NCBI RefSeq assembly: GCF_963665355.1
Contig: NZ_OY762229.1
Span: 2,108,001 to 2,172,000, forward strand
DNA from: an uncultured Desulfobacter sp.
Lineage (GTDB): Bacteria > Desulfobacterota > Desulfobacteria > Desulfobacterales > Desulfobacteraceae
Reading direction: 5' to 3'
DNA: 64,000 bases
Shown here: piece after piece, positions 17,679-27,593 of the stretch
How the letters are laid out: the number at the start of each line of letters is the position of its first letter
Numbering within the stretch: the first letter of the stretch is position 1
Notes under the pieces: generated by a model
Told to the model about the DNA's origin: nothing
The model's input: the letters and a program-made list of their open reading frames with translations, nothing else
The model's database searches: none
Translations under genes and position numbers: made by a program

Positions 17679-18500
17679 TTAGTGTCCGGCAGAAAAGACT
17701 CTACTTTTTTTGAAATTTCTGATCAACTGTCCGGACAGGGTGTAGCTGTCCGGAATCAAGGGCAGGCGGTCCGCTTTGAACCATCCCGCCTCCAGAATCT
17801 CCCGGGGATCAATGTCTATCTCTCCACTTTCGTACTCCGCTGTGAACCCGATCATCAGGCTGTCCGGAAAGGGCCAGGGCTGGCTTTTCACATACCGGAC
17901 ATTTTTTACCCGGATCCGGGTCTCCTCATAAACTTCCCGGACCACGCACTCCTTCAGGGTCTCCCCGGGGGCGATAAATCCTGCCAGAACGGAAAATACC
18001 TGTTTGTTGGGAGACCGGATTCCCCGGGCCAGAAGGATTTCATCTCCCCGGGTTATGCCCATGATCACGGCAGGGGAGATCCTGGGATAGGCATGCAGGC
18101 CACAGGCCGGGCAGATCCTGCCGTGGGTCTTTTCCTTAATTCGGGTCAGGGTGCCGCACCGGCCGCAGAACCGGGTATTGGTGTGCAGATCCGCGATGAA
18201 ACGGCCGAAGGTCACGGCCTGGCGTAAGGCCTCGCCGGCACTGTGGTAGAATTGTCTGAGGTTGATCATGGAAAGCCCTGATTCCGGCACAGGTTCCATC
18301 AGGATCCCGCAGCAGCAGGGGATGCCGTCCATGGTCCCGAACGTATGGAGACCATTGCGGGCCAGGACTCCGGCCCGGTTCGGCTCCCGGAGGGGTATCT
18401 GCCCTGTTTCAGGGTCAACGGCCAACGCGGTATGGTCAAAGAGAAAAATCCATGCCCCCGTGTCTTGGCAGGGTGCGGGTGAAGGTGAGGGAATAAACAT
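17679..18500 (-). CDS. nudC: NAD(+) diphosphatase NudC
   Basis: 273-residue Nudix hydrolase that splits NADH to NMNH and AMP and can remove NAD caps from RNA. Seen: zinc ribbon CGRCGTL ... CPACG in the middle, then the Nudix box GETLKECVVREVYEE in which all of G-x5-E-x7-RE-x2-EE is present, then the downstream SQPWPFP motif typical of NudC. Length fits the family (about 260-300). Single gene on the minus strand, separated from arnB by 220 bases that carry the arn promoter. Confidence 0.92.
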   Translation of the reverse strand: MFIPSPSPAPCQDTGAWIFLFDHTALAVDPETGQIPLREPNRAGVLARNGLHTFGTMDGIPCCCGILMEPVPESGLSMINLRQFYHSAGEALRQAVTFGRFIADLHTNTRFCGRCGTLTRIKEKTHGRICPACGLHAYPRISPAVIMGITRGDEILLARGIRSPNKQVFSVLAGFIAPGETLKECVVREVYEETRIRVKNVRYVKSQPWPFPDSLMIGFTAEYESGEIDIDPREILEAGWFKADRLPLIPDSYTLSGQLIRNFKKSRVFSAGH

Positions 18501-18725
18501 TACAGGTCCTGGGAAAAGTCGTTTCTTTTTTCAAAGCAATTTTAATGGGAGGTTAACCTGATCCCAGCTTAATTTCAAAGGAAATTAATTTAAATATGGT
18601 ATAAAATGCCTTTCAAATTTAGAGTTGGCTTTGGCATGGGATGGTTGATATCCATTGCTATGGTGTCCATGGCCTTTTTATCAAAGCCCGCTTTGTTGTT
18701 TAATTATTTTTACAGGGTAAGACCA

Positions 18726-19718
18726 ATGCTTCTTGCAGGGGATATCGGCGGTACAAAAACAGTGCTTGCAACCTATGCCGGCGTAACACAGGTCCCGGCC
18801 AATCCGGTTCACGAAATCCGTTTTAACAGCGCAGATTACCACTCTTTGGAAGCCATTGTTAAACAATTCTTGGACCGGACCGGCGCGAAACCCCGGGTCG
18901 CCTGCTTCGGGGTGGCCGGCCCGGTGACAGACCGCCATTCCCGGATCACCAATCTGCCTTGGGAAATCAGCGCCCATGAAATCGAACAGGCCTGCGGCAT
19001 TCCTGAAGTTCTTTTGATTAATGATCTCAAAGCCATTGCCGTTTCAGTACCTCATCTGGATCAGGATGGCCTTTTCACCCTGAATCCGGGGGAACCTGAG
19101 CCAAGAGGAACCCGGGCGGTTATTGCACCGGGCACAGGGCTTGGCATCTCCTTTCTGGTCTGGACAGGGACCCGGTATAGCGCTTTTGCCAGTGAAGGGG
19201 GGCATGCTGCCTTTTCTCCCCGCAATCCCCGGGAGGTTAATCTTCTGGAATTTTTAACCCGGCGCTATGGCCACGTCAGTTTTGAACGGGTGTGCTCGGG
19301 CAGTCAGCTGCCCAATATTTATGACTATTTTCTGGAAAATAAAATTTTCCCGGAACCTGCCTGGCTCAAGGAGAAACTTACGGCAACTGCGGATAAAACA
19401 CCGGTGATTGTTCAAACAGCCCTTGAAGGCCGGGCGGATATCTGCCAAGCCGTTCTGGATATGTTTGTCTGCGCCCTTGGCACGGTGATCAGCAATGTGG
19501 CGGTGACACTTTTGCCCACCGGCGGCATCTACCTTGGCGGCGGCATAGTGCCGCGTATCCTGAAAAGACTGGACCGGCCCGACTTTTTGAGCAATATTGC
19601 CGATAAGGGACGTTTTTCTTCATTGTGCGCTGATATGCCGGTCCATGTCATTCTTGACCCCAGGACCGCTTTGCATGGTGCGGCATGGCATGGATTTGAG
19701 AATCTTGCACATGGGTAA
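18726..19718 (+). CDS. glk: Glucokinase
   Basis: 330-residue ROK-unrelated bacterial glucokinase (Glk, COG0837): phosphorylates glucose with ATP. Seen: phosphate-1 motif LLAGDIGGTKT at the N-terminus, LINDLKAIA with the catalytic Asp region, APGTGLG, and SEGGHAAFSPRN for sugar binding. The start at 18726 is chosen because the ATP-binding strand begins immediately; an upstream in-frame ATG at 18606 would add 40 hydrophobic residues not expected in this enzyme. Stands alone with promoter-length spacers on both sides. Confidence 0.9.
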   Translation: MLLAGDIGGTKTVLATYAGVTQVPANPVHEIRFNSADYHSLEAIVKQFLDRTGAKPRVACFGVAGPVTDRHSRITNLPWEISAHEIEQACGIPEVLLINDLKAIAVSVPHLDQDGLFTLNPGEPEPRGTRAVIAPGTGLGISFLVWTGTRYSAFASEGGHAAFSPRNPREVNLLEFLTRRYGHVSFERVCSGSQLPNIYDYFLENKIFPEPAWLKEKLTATADKTPVIVQTALEGRADICQAVLDMFVCALGTVISNVAVTLLPTGGIYLGGGIVPRILKRLDRPDFLSNIADKGRFSSLCADMPVHVILDPRTALHGAAWHGFENLAHG

Positions 19719-19940
19719 ACAGGACATTTGAGTATAATTTCGATTTTCATATTCCAAACATACGATCTTTTGGTTTAAAAATCCAAATAGTTATGTCAGC
19801 ATACTTTTTAAATCATCACCACCTAAGGCTCTTATTGGAGGTGCCCACATATGAATGTTCTGAACTATGCATTGCTTTTTAGCCGGAATTTATATATTGG
19901 TCGTTTTTTATATATGATGATATATAAAGGACTTGAGTAA

Positions 19941-20738
19941 ATGATTTATATAGTGTTCTATCTGCTTGTGGGAAGTGTAGCCGGTGTGCTTGCCGGGCTT
20001 CTGGGTATCGGCGGTGGCCTTATTATTGTTCCCCTGCTCACCACGATTTTTACTCACCAGAACGTGGCCCATGAAGTCATTGTTCACATGGCCCTGGGCA
20101 CTTCGCTGGCAAGCATTCTGTTTACTTCGATTTCAAGCATGCGTTCCCATCACAAACGCAACGCTGTGGTCTGGCCCGTGGTCTTCAGAATCACACCGGG
20201 TATTCTGGTGGGGACGTTTACAGGTACCTGGATCGCCTCCATGCTCTCCACCAATTTTCTTAAATGTTTTTTCGGCATCTTTCTGTACTATGTGGCCACC
20301 CAGATGCTCATGGGAATAAAACCCAAACCCACCCGGGACATCCCGGGCACCGCAGGCATTTTCGTGGCCGGCAGCATCATCGGTGTGTTTTCAAGTCTTG
20401 TGGGTATTGGCGGCGGGACTTTGTCCGTGCCGTTTCTCACCTGGTGCAATACCAAAATCCACAAAGCCATCGGCACCTCGTCGGCCATCGGGCTTCCCAT
20501 TGCCGTTGCCGGGTTTATAGGCTATGTGATCAACGGCCTTGGAAATCCGAACTTGCCGCCCCTGTCCCTGGGGTTTGTCAATCTGGTTGCCCTGGCTGGT
20601 ATCGTGGCCGCCTCGGTGCTCACGGCACCCATTGGGGTGAAGCTTGCCCACAATCTGCCCGTAGACAAGCTCAAACGTGTTTTTGCCGTTCTGCTTTATG
20701 TGGTGGGCACAAGGATGCTGGTCTCTGTGTTCTGGTGA
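19941..20738 (+). CDS. TauE/SafE family anion exporter
   Basis: 265-residue membrane protein with eight hydrophobic segments in two similar halves, each holding the glycine-rich family motif: GLLGIGGGLIIVPLL near residue 20 and SLVGIGGGTLSVPFL near 155. TauE/SafE proteins export sulfite, sulfoacetate or related organosulfur anions; in a sulfate reducer sulfite or thiosulfate export is plausible, but the substrate is not fixed by the sequence. AAAGGA lies 13 bases before the ATG. Not in an obvious operon. Confidence 0.85.
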   Translation: MIYIVFYLLVGSVAGVLAGLLGIGGGLIIVPLLTTIFTHQNVAHEVIVHMALGTSLASILFTSISSMRSHHKRNAVVWPVVFRITPGILVGTFTGTWIASMLSTNFLKCFFGIFLYYVATQMLMGIKPKPTRDIPGTAGIFVAGSIIGVFSSLVGIGGGTLSVPFLTWCNTKIHKAIGTSSAIGLPIAVAGFIGYVINGLGNPNLPPLSLGFVNLVALAGIVAASVLTAPIGVKLAHNLPVDKLKRVFAVLLYVVGTRMLVSVFW

Positions 20739-20952
20739 TTTTTTTAAATTTTTCTGTTAATTTCTGATTTGGATCTTCCAACAATTTAAAATTCGCAATA
20801 TACTGACAAAAATTATGCGGTGTATCAGTCTGGTATTGTTTAAGTATCTGATACGATAAATTCTAAAAAACAGAGTAAAAATCAAAGAGTGATGTCCATC
20901 CCGAACGGACATCCATACTCTGTTCACTGCCAGTAATAAATGGAATAATGAC

Positions 20953-22293
20953 ATGAAAACGTTAAAAATTTCCCGGGGTTTTGACCTGTATGTGGCTGAA
21001 CAGCCCGATTTGCGTTGTATTGACCTGGATCTGCCGGCCACTCTGGGGTGCTGTGCCGGGGACATACCGCACATCCGTCCAAAATTGCTGGTGAAAGAGG
21101 GGCAGCAGGTGAAAACCGGAGAGGTTGTGTTCACCGATAAGCGGGATACAACCATACAGTATGTATCTCCGGGAACCGGGCTGGTGGCGAAAATTGTGTA
21201 CGGGCCCCGCCGGTACCTGATGGCGGTGGTGATCTCAGCCCAGTGCGAAGATGAATATGTTGAACATGATCCTCTTTCTTTGGACAGCATCGCGGGCATG
21301 TCCCGGCAAGAGCTTGTAATGCACCTGAAAAAGGGCGGCATGTGGCAGGGGTTGCGCCAGTTTCCGGCCCTGGATTTCGCCGATCCCGACTATAAGCCCC
21401 CCATGATTATTGTGGCAATGGACGGCAATGACCTTTTTTCGCCGCGCCCTGATATCATCCTTAAAGACAACATTGATGCCTTTGAGGCGGGGATGGCGGT
21501 TTTACGTAAATTGTCCCATGGGGTTGTGGTGGTCTGCCGGGAAAGCAGCCTGGAAGGTTTACGGGAGCTGGACAGCCTGGTGGCGAACCAGGTCACCCAT
21601 ACAGCCCCGGATATTTATCCGGCCTGGCATCCCGGTGCCGTTCTCTATCAGATCAAAGAGCGCCAGGAGGAGAACAGCGCCTGGTGCATCCGGCTGGACC
21701 ATCTGGTCTTGATCGGCCGTTTCGTTCTTTCCGGCCGGTATCCGGTGGAAAAAATTGTCACCGTTACAAGCTCCGGAGAGCGGCTGCCCCACATGCGGGT
21801 CCGCCAGGGCATGCCCCTTTCTGCCCTGGCCGGAATAATACCCGGGAATAGTATTGTCACCACAGGCCGGTTCAACGGGCGGATTCTGGAAAATGATGCC
21901 CATATCGGTTTTTTTGAAAACACGGTCAACATTATTGATGCCGGATCAGAAGAGCAGATGTTCGGTTTTGTCCGGCCGGGTTTTGACAAACCTTCGGTCT
22001 CAGCCACATTTCTGTCTTCCCTGTTCAGGCGTTCTGCAAAAATGGACTGCACGCTTCACGGGGAAGAGCGGGCCTGCATTAACTGCTCTTATTGCGAACG
22101 GATCTGTCCCAATGGCCTTATGCCCTCCTTTATCATGAAAGCCCTTCATGCGGGTGAACTTGAAGACGCATTGGCCCTTGGGCTCATGGACTGCTGCCGG
22201 TGCGGTCTGTGTTCATTTGCCTGCCCTTCCAAAATTGAACTGACATCCACCCTTTCGGACGCCATGGACGCCTATTACAAGGACAAACAATGA
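20953..22293 (+). CDS. nqrA: Na+-translocating NADH:quinone reductase subunit A with two 4Fe-4S motifs
   Basis: 446-residue peripheral subunit of Na+-NQR. The N-terminal part (ISRGFDLYVAEQPD, KRDTTIQYVSPGTGLV) and the rest of the order fit NqrA rather than RnfC. The C-terminus is unusual: C375-x2-C378-x2-C381-x3-C385-P and C414-x2-C417-x2-C420-x3-C424-P are complete ferredoxin-type motifs, as in RnfC, whereas the well-studied Vibrio NqrA carries no cluster. First gene of the nqr operon; the stop overlaps the nqrB start. Confidence 0.88.
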   Translation: MKTLKISRGFDLYVAEQPDLRCIDLDLPATLGCCAGDIPHIRPKLLVKEGQQVKTGEVVFTDKRDTTIQYVSPGTGLVAKIVYGPRRYLMAVVISAQCEDEYVEHDPLSLDSIAGMSRQELVMHLKKGGMWQGLRQFPALDFADPDYKPPMIIVAMDGNDLFSPRPDIILKDNIDAFEAGMAVLRKLSHGVVVVCRESSLEGLRELDSLVANQVTHTAPDIYPAWHPGAVLYQIKERQEENSAWCIRLDHLVLIGRFVLSGRYPVEKIVTVTSSGERLPHMRVRQGMPLSALAGIIPGNSIVTTGRFNGRILENDAHIGFFENTVNIIDAGSEEQMFGFVRPGFDKPSVSATFLSSLFRRSAKMDCTLHGEERACINCSYCERICPNGLMPSFIMKALHAGELEDALALGLMDCCRCGLCSFACPSKIELTSTLSDAMDAYYKDKQ

Positions 22294-23453
22294 AGAATCC
22301 CCTGAGGAAATTTTTTGAAGAGACCAGGCCCTTGTTCACCGGGGACGGAAAGTATAAAAAGTATGAACCTGTCTGGGATGCCACCAAAACATTTTTCTTT
22401 CTGCCTTCGGCCAGAACCCGGGTTATGCCTTTTGTCCGGGATCACCTGGATCTGAAACGCTACATGAGCATTGTGATCCTGGCTCTGATGCCTGTGACCT
22501 TTTTCGGGATATACAACACCGGATACCAGGCCGGCATGGGGGCAGGAGAATCCTGGTCCGTGACCCGATGCTTTCTTTGGGGGGCGTGGTATGTGGTGCC
22601 CATGATCGTTGTCTCCTATGCGGTGGGGTTTGCCTGGGAGTTCCTTTTTGCCGTGGTGCGCAGGCATAAGATCTCCGAAGGCCTGCTGGTCACAGGGCTG
22701 CTTTTCCCTCTGACCCTGCCTGCCACCATCCCTTTGTGGCAGGTGGCTCTGGGTATCTCCTTCGGGGTGGTCATCGGCAAGGAGGTGTTTGGCGGAACGG
22801 GCCGCAATATCCTTAATCCGGCATTGACCGGGCGCGCCTTTCTGTTCTTCTCCTATCCGGTCTCCATGTCCGGGGATGTCTGGGTGGCGGGAAAACACCT
22901 GGTGGACGGCGTGACAGGTGCCACCGCCCTTTCCGTGACAGGTGCCGGGGGGCAGTCCATCACCGCAGCCCTTGGCGATGCGGGGTTTTCCCTGGGCCGT
23001 CTTTTTACGGGATTTGTGCCGGGCAGTGTGGGGGAGACGTCTGCGCTGTGCTGCCTGGTGGGCGCCGCCATTCTCATGGTGACCCGCATTGCCAATTACA
23101 GGATCATTATCGGCGGCATTGTTGGGCTTGCCGTCACCAGCCTGATTATCTATCTGATTCCCGGGGGCCAGAACACCTGGTCCAATGCCGGCCCCCTTTA
23201 CCATTTGTGTGCCGGCGGATTTTTGTTCGGCATCTGCTTTATGGCCACGGACCCGGTTTCAGCGCCGGGCACCAACCCGGGCCGTTGGATTTTCGGAGCT
23301 GTCATCGGTTTTTTAACCGTGATCATCCGGGTGGGCAACCCGGCATTCATGGAGGGGGTGATGCTGGCCATCCTGTTTATGAACGTGTTTGCACCGCTGC
23401 TGGACCACCTGGTACTCAAATATAAATCGTCAAAAAGGATTCCCAATGTTTGA
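22290..23453 (+). CDS. nqrB: Na+-NQR subunit B
   Basis: 387-residue membrane subunit that carries covalently bound FMN and riboflavin and forms the main Na+ path. Seen: about ten hydrophobic segments and the flavinylation motif DGVTGATALS with the FMN-accepting Thr near residue 212. GGTGRNILNPALTGRAFLF is a family signature. Somewhat shorter than Vibrio NqrB (about 415). The ATG overlaps the nqrA stop (ATGA). Confidence 0.95.
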   Translation: MKNPLRKFFEETRPLFTGDGKYKKYEPVWDATKTFFFLPSARTRVMPFVRDHLDLKRYMSIVILALMPVTFFGIYNTGYQAGMGAGESWSVTRCFLWGAWYVVPMIVVSYAVGFAWEFLFAVVRRHKISEGLLVTGLLFPLTLPATIPLWQVALGISFGVVIGKEVFGGTGRNILNPALTGRAFLFFSYPVSMSGDVWVAGKHLVDGVTGATALSVTGAGGQSITAALGDAGFSLGRLFTGFVPGSVGETSALCCLVGAAILMVTRIANYRIIIGGIVGLAVTSLIIYLIPGGQNTWSNAGPLYHLCAGGFLFGICFMATDPVSAPGTNPGRWIFGAVIGFLTVIIRVGNPAFMEGVMLAILFMNVFAPLLDHLVLKYKSSKRIPNV

Positions 23454-24201
23454 GAAAAATTCAAAAGCCCATGTGATCGTTTTTGCCCTTGTCCTGTCCG
23501 TGGTGTGCAGCCTTTTGATCACGGCGGCGGCAACGGGTTTAAAGGACAGGCAGCAGGAGAACATGGACCTGGACAAGAAAATAAATTTGCTGCGGGCCGC
23601 AGGCCTTTTGGATACGGGGCAAAAATCCGGGAAAGAGGCCATCAATACCCTTTACGACGAACGTATTGAAGAGGTTGTCGTGGATCGCCAGGGCAGAATT
23701 ATGGAGACAGACAAGCCTGACGGCATGCATCTGTATTTCGTCCATGCCCGGGGCTTGAAAAACGACCATAATATCAATGATATTTCCGGCTATATCGTAC
23801 CCATCAACACCCGGGGATTGTGGGGAAAAATCCAGGGGTATCTGGCCTTTGAAAATGACGGGCAGACCGTATCGGGTTTTTCCGTATTCAGCCACTCGGA
23901 AACCCCCGGCCTTGGCGGAGAGATCGAAAGTGCCTGGTTCCAGAAGAACTTCAAGGGCAAAAAGATCCTTAATTCCCAGGATAAATTTGTATCCATAGGC
24001 ATTGCCAAAGGCAAAGCCGGTGATCTGCCCAAAGAGAAACAGGAAAATTTTGTGGACGGGATCTCCGGGGCCACCCTGACAGGCAGGTATCTGTCCGAAG
24101 GCATTAAAAACACCCTGATGAAATACGAGGGATTGTCGGTTGCCTTCAGGCAGAAACAGTTAAAGGTCGAAGACGCTAAATCCGCGAAAGGTGAACCATG
24201 A
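23446..24201 (+). CDS. nqrC: Na+-NQR subunit C
   Basis: 251-residue subunit with one N-terminal membrane helix (about residues 8-27) and a periplasmic domain bearing covalent FMN on the Thr of DGISGAT (residues 204-210). Also seen: [14 protein letters not shown], shared with RnfG. The start at 23446 overlaps the last 8 bases of nqrB and has AAAAAGG ahead. An ApbE-type flavin transferase must act on it, but no apbE gene is in this operon. Confidence 0.94.
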   Translation: MFEKNSKAHVIVFALVLSVVCSLLITAAATGLKDRQQENMDLDKKINLLRAAGLLDTGQKSGKEAINTLYDERIEEVVVDRQGRIMETDKPDGMHLYFVHARGLKNDHNINDISGYIVPINTRGLWGKIQGYLAFENDGQTVSGFSVFSHSETPGLGGEIESAWFQKNFKGKKILNSQDKFVSIGIAKGKAGDLPKEKQENFVDGISGATLTGRYLSEGIKNTLMKYEGLSVAFRQKQLKVEDAKSAKGEP

Positions 24202-24833
24202 AGCTTAAATCGAAAGGTGAATATTACGAGATCCTGACCAACGGGTTGTGGACCCAGAACCCGGTGGCCTACCAGGTGCTCGGGATCTGTTCGGCCCTGG
24301 CCGTCACCGTAAAGATGTCCACGGCCGTTGTCATGGCCCTGGCCCTGACCGTGGTAACGGCCTGTTCGTCCATGATCATTTCGTCCATGAGAAAGATGAT
24401 TCCCTCCAACATACGCATCATAGCGGAACTGGCCATCATCTCCACTCTGGTGATCGTTACCGACCAGGTGTTGAAAGCCTTTTTTTATGACATATCCAAA
24501 CAGCTCTCCATTTTTGTGGGGCTGATCATTACCAACTGCATCGTTCTAGGCCGTGCCGAGGCCTTTGCCCTGGCCAATGACCCCATTGACGCTGCCGTGG
24601 ACGGCATCGCCAACGGCCTGGGGTACGGCCTGATTCTTGTGGTGGTGGCTTTTATCCGGGAGCTTCTGGGTTCCGGAAAGTTTTTAGGGTTCCAGGTGAT
24701 CCCGGGGTTTGTGTATGACCTTGGTTTCCAGAATATGGGGCTGATGGTGCTGGCTCCGGGGGCCTTTTTTGTCATCGGCCTTCTGGTGTGGCTGAAAAAC
24801 TCTTTGCCCGGCATATCAAGCCAGAAAAAATAA
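24198..24833 (+). CDS. nqrD: Na+-NQR subunit D
   Basis: 211-residue membrane subunit, six hydrophobic segments. NqrD and NqrE form an inverted pair that holds an intramembrane iron-sulfur centre; the cysteine in the half-helix VTACSS (near residue 55) and the one in [14 protein letters not shown] fit this. The ATG overlaps the nqrC stop (ATGA). Homologous to RnfE. Confidence 0.94.
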   Translation: MKLKSKGEYYEILTNGLWTQNPVAYQVLGICSALAVTVKMSTAVVMALALTVVTACSSMIISSMRKMIPSNIRIIAELAIISTLVIVTDQVLKAFFYDISKQLSIFVGLIITNCIVLGRAEAFALANDPIDAAVDGIANGLGYGLILVVVAFIRELLGSGKFLGFQVIPGFVYDLGFQNMGLMVLAPGAFFVIGLLVWLKNSLPGISSQKK

Positions 24834-24842
24834 GGAGCACTC

Positions 24843-25451
24843 ATGGGCGATCTGTTCAGTCTGTTTATCAACTCGGTTTTTATCGGCAACATCCTTCTGG
24901 CCTATTTCCTGGGGATGTGTTCCTTTATTGCCGTGTCCAAAAATGTGGATACGGCCGCAGGTCTGGGGTTTGCCGTTATTTTTGTGCTTTCCGTCACAAG
25001 TCCTGTGAACTGGATGATCTATCACGGGCTTCTGGCCCCGGGTGCTTTGTCCTGGCTGGGATATCCCGATCTTGATTTAAGCTTTCTAAAGTTCATCACC
25101 TTTATTGCCGTGATTGCAGCCATCACCCAGGCCGTGGAGATGGTCATAGACCGGTATTCACCTGGTCTTTACGCCACTTTGGGCGTGTTTTTGCCCCTTA
25201 TTGCCGTTAACTGCGCTATTTTGGGAACCAGTCTTTTCATGGTGGAGCGCAATTACACCTTCATGGAGTCCATTGTGTTTGGGGCGGGGTCCGGCACCGG
25301 ATGGATGCTGGCCATTGTCACCATGGCCGCCATCCGTAAAAAAACCCGGTATTCGGATGTGCCTGACGGGTTGCAAGGCTTCGGGTTTACCATGATCATT
25401 GCCGGGCTTATGGCCATGACCTTCATGATGTTCTCAGGCATAACCCTATAA
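24843..25451 (+). CDS. nqrE: Na+-NQR subunit E
   Basis: 202-residue membrane subunit, partner of NqrD. Seen: [21 protein letters not shown] with the conserved Cys, and the second site [12 protein letters not shown], expected to bind the intramembrane Fe-S centre. AAGGAG lies 7 bases before the ATG. Homologous to RnfA. Confidence 0.95.
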   Translation: MGDLFSLFINSVFIGNILLAYFLGMCSFIAVSKNVDTAAGLGFAVIFVLSVTSPVNWMIYHGLLAPGALSWLGYPDLDLSFLKFITFIAVIAAITQAVEMVIDRYSPGLYATLGVFLPLIAVNCAILGTSLFMVERNYTFMESIVFGAGSGTGWMLAIVTMAAIRKKTRYSDVPDGLQGFGFTMIIAGLMAMTFMMFSGITL

Positions 25452-25463
25452 GGAGACTTTGGC

Positions 25464-26675
25464 TTGATTTATTTAATCAGCATTTTGGTTTTCACTGTTG
25501 TCATTGGTATTCTGGTTGTCGTGCTTTTGTTTGTGGAAGCAAAAGTGACCACCAAAGGAGAGCATCTGGTAACCATCAACGGCAAGGCAGATGGGGCGTT
25601 AAAAATTTCAGGAACACCCACGCTTTTGTCGGCCCTGGGGAACAAAGATATTTTTCTGCCATCGGCATGCGGAGGGTCCGGATCCTGCGGGATGTGCCGG
25701 TGCAAGGTCCTTAAGGGCGGCGGCAGCGTACTGCCCACGGAGCTGTCTCACTTAAGCCGGAAGGAGAAAGCTGAAGGTGTGCGTCTCTCCTGCCAGCTCA
25801 AGGTCAAAGAGGATCTTTCCATTGAGGTGCCTGAATCCATTTTCGGCATTAAAAAAGTGGAGGCAGAAGTGGTATCTAATCAGAATGTGGCCACATATAT
25901 CAAGGAGCTGGTGCTGCGGCCAAGCATCCCCTTTGATTTTGAAGCCGGGGCGTATATTCAGATTGACGTGCCTGAGTATGAATTGAATTTCAAGGATTTC
26001 CATATCGCCAGCAAGTATGTCAGTGAGTGGAAAAAGTATAACCTTCTGGAGTTAACCGCCAAAGGGGTAAAGCCGGGATTCAGGGCCTATTCCCTGGCCA
26101 ATCCCCCCTATGACAACCATATTCTGATGCTCAACGTGCGTATTGCAACGCCGCCGCCGGGAACCGAGGGCATTCCGCCGGGATTTGGTTCCTCCTATGT
26201 GTTCGGACTTGAACCCGGCGACCGGGTGATGGTGTCAGGTCCTTACGGGGAATTTATGGCAAGGGATACGGGCCGGGAGATGTGCTTTATCGGCGGCGGT
26301 GCCGGCATGGCGCCTTTGCGTTCCCATATCCTGCACCAGCTGGACGGTATCAATTCCGGCCGCAGAATCTCTTTCTGGTACGGGGCCAGGTCCAAAAAGG
26401 AGATGTTTTACGACGAGGATTTTAAAGAACTGGTGGAAAAATATCCTAATTTCTCTTACCATGTGTCCCTGTCTCACCCCGAGGCGGAAGACAAGTGGAG
26501 CGGACAGACCGGGTTTATCAATACGTATCTGGTGGATACATATTTAAACACCCACGAAGATCCGGCTGAGATTGAATATTATCTGTGCGGACCGCCGCCC
26601 ATGATTGATTCGGTCATCAGGAGTCTTCACGACATGGGCGTAGAGGATGATATGATATTTTATGACAAGTTTTAA
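25464..26675 (+). CDS. nqrF: Na+-NQR subunit F (NADH-oxidising)
   Basis: 403-residue electron-input subunit: one N-terminal membrane helix, a 2Fe-2S ferredoxin domain (SACGGSGSCGMCRCKV plus a later SCQLK), then an FNR-type module with FAD motif RAYSLANPP, the NADH-site motifs CFIGGGAGMAPLRSH and YLCGPPPM, and the C-terminal aromatic FYDKF. It takes electrons from NADH and passes them to NqrB/C flavins. AAGGAG precedes the start, 12 bases after nqrE. Confidence 0.95.
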   Translation: MIYLISILVFTVVIGILVVVLLFVEAKVTTKGEHLVTINGKADGALKISGTPTLLSALGNKDIFLPSACGGSGSCGMCRCKVLKGGGSVLPTELSHLSRKEKAEGVRLSCQLKVKEDLSIEVPESIFGIKKVEAEVVSNQNVATYIKELVLRPSIPFDFEAGAYIQIDVPEYELNFKDFHIASKYVSEWKKYNLLELTAKGVKPGFRAYSLANPPYDNHILMLNVRIATPPPGTEGIPPGFGSSYVFGLEPGDRVMVSGPYGEFMARDTGREMCFIGGGAGMAPLRSHILHQLDGINSGRRISFWYGARSKKEMFYDEDFKELVEKYPNFSYHVSLSHPEAEDKWSGQTGFINTYLVDTYLNTHEDPAEIEYYLCGPPPMIDSVIRSLHDMGVEDDMIFYDKF

Positions 26676-26684
26676 AGGATATTG

Positions 26685-27593
26685 ATGCAAACCACCTTTT
26701 TAGGCAAAACCCTTCACACGCCCCTGGTGCTGGCCTCCGGCGTGCTCGGCAACAATAAAGCCATTTTAGAACGGGTTTGGGAAAACGGGTGCGGACTTCC
26801 CACCATGAAATCCATCGGGCCTGCCCCCCGGGAAGGCCATAAAAATCCAACGGTCATTGATCTGGGCAACGGTTTGATCAATGCCGTGGGGCTGCCCTCT
26901 CCAGGTTACCTGAATATGGACGAGGAGTGGCAGGAGCTGTCGTGCAGGAATTTTCCCGTAAACGCCAGCATCTACGGGGGATCTGTGGAGGAATTTGTCC
27001 GGGTGGCGGAGTTTGTCTCTGCCAAAGGGCCTGACTTTATTGAACTGAATATCTCCTGTCCCAATTCAGATCAGCACGGCATGATTTTCGGGGTCAATGC
27101 CCGGTCTTCCCATGATGTTGTGGCTGCCGTTAAAAAAGTTATCAATGTGCCCCTGATTGCCAAACTTACGCCGGCGGCCCCGGATATCGCGGGCATTGCC
27201 AAGGCGTGTGAGGATGCCGGGGCCGATGCCATCTGCGCCATTAATACGGCAGGGCCGGGCATGGTCATTGACATCGAGGCCCGGTCTCCCGTGCTTGCCT
27301 TTAAAAAGGGCGGACTTTCCGGTCCCATGATAAAACCCATTGCCGTGCGCTGCGTGTACGATATTTATCGGTCTGTTTCCATTCCCATCATCGGTCTGGG
27401 CGGCATCAGCACGGGAGAAGACGCCATCGAGATCATCATGGCAGGGGCCACGCTTGTGGGAATCGGTACGGCTGTGCGGTACCGGGGTATCACCGTGTTT
27501 GATCGGGTCAATAAAGAGATCAATGCGTGGCTTGCGGCCCACGGCACCACCATGGAAGAGATCCGGGGTGCAGCCCACCGGGAGGCTCTATGA
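26685..27593 (+). CDS. pyrD: Dihydroorotate dehydrogenase B, catalytic subunit
   Basis: 302-residue class 1B dihydroorotate dehydrogenase (FMN), oxidising dihydroorotate in pyrimidine synthesis. Seen: LVLASGVLGNN, NAVGLPSPG, the active-site loop ELNISCPN with the class 1 cysteine base, and the FMN phosphate site GLGGISTGEDAIE. ATG at 26685 follows nqrF by 9 bases with AAAGGA ahead; TTG three bases earlier is an alternative. Coupled to pyrK, so it is the NAD-linked type, suited to an anaerobe. Confidence 0.93.
   Translation: MQTTFLGKTLHTPLVLASGVLGNNKAILERVWENGCGLPTMKSIGPAPREGHKNPTVIDLGNGLINAVGLPSPGYLNMDEEWQELSCRNFPVNASIYGGSVEEFVRVAEFVSAKGPDFIELNISCPNSDQHGMIFGVNARSSHDVVAAVKKVINVPLIAKLTPAAPDIAGIAKACEDAGADAICAINTAGPGMVIDIEARSPVLAFKKGGLSGPMIKPIAVRCVYDIYRSVSIPIIGLGGISTGEDAIEIIMAGATLVGIGTAVRYRGITVFDRVNKEINAWLAAHGTTMEEIRGAAHREAL

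Noticed and set aside
18640-18665. Sigma-54-like TTGGCATGGGATGGTTGAT upstream of glucokinase
   Set aside because: The -12 GC element is missing at the required spacing from GG, so it does not meet the -24/-12 pattern.
20953-26675. Rnf complex instead of Nqr
   Set aside because: The subunit order A-F, the NqrF ferredoxin/FNR fusion with NADH motifs, and the absence of an RnfB ferredoxin subunit fit Nqr; only the NqrA cysteine motifs recall RnfC.
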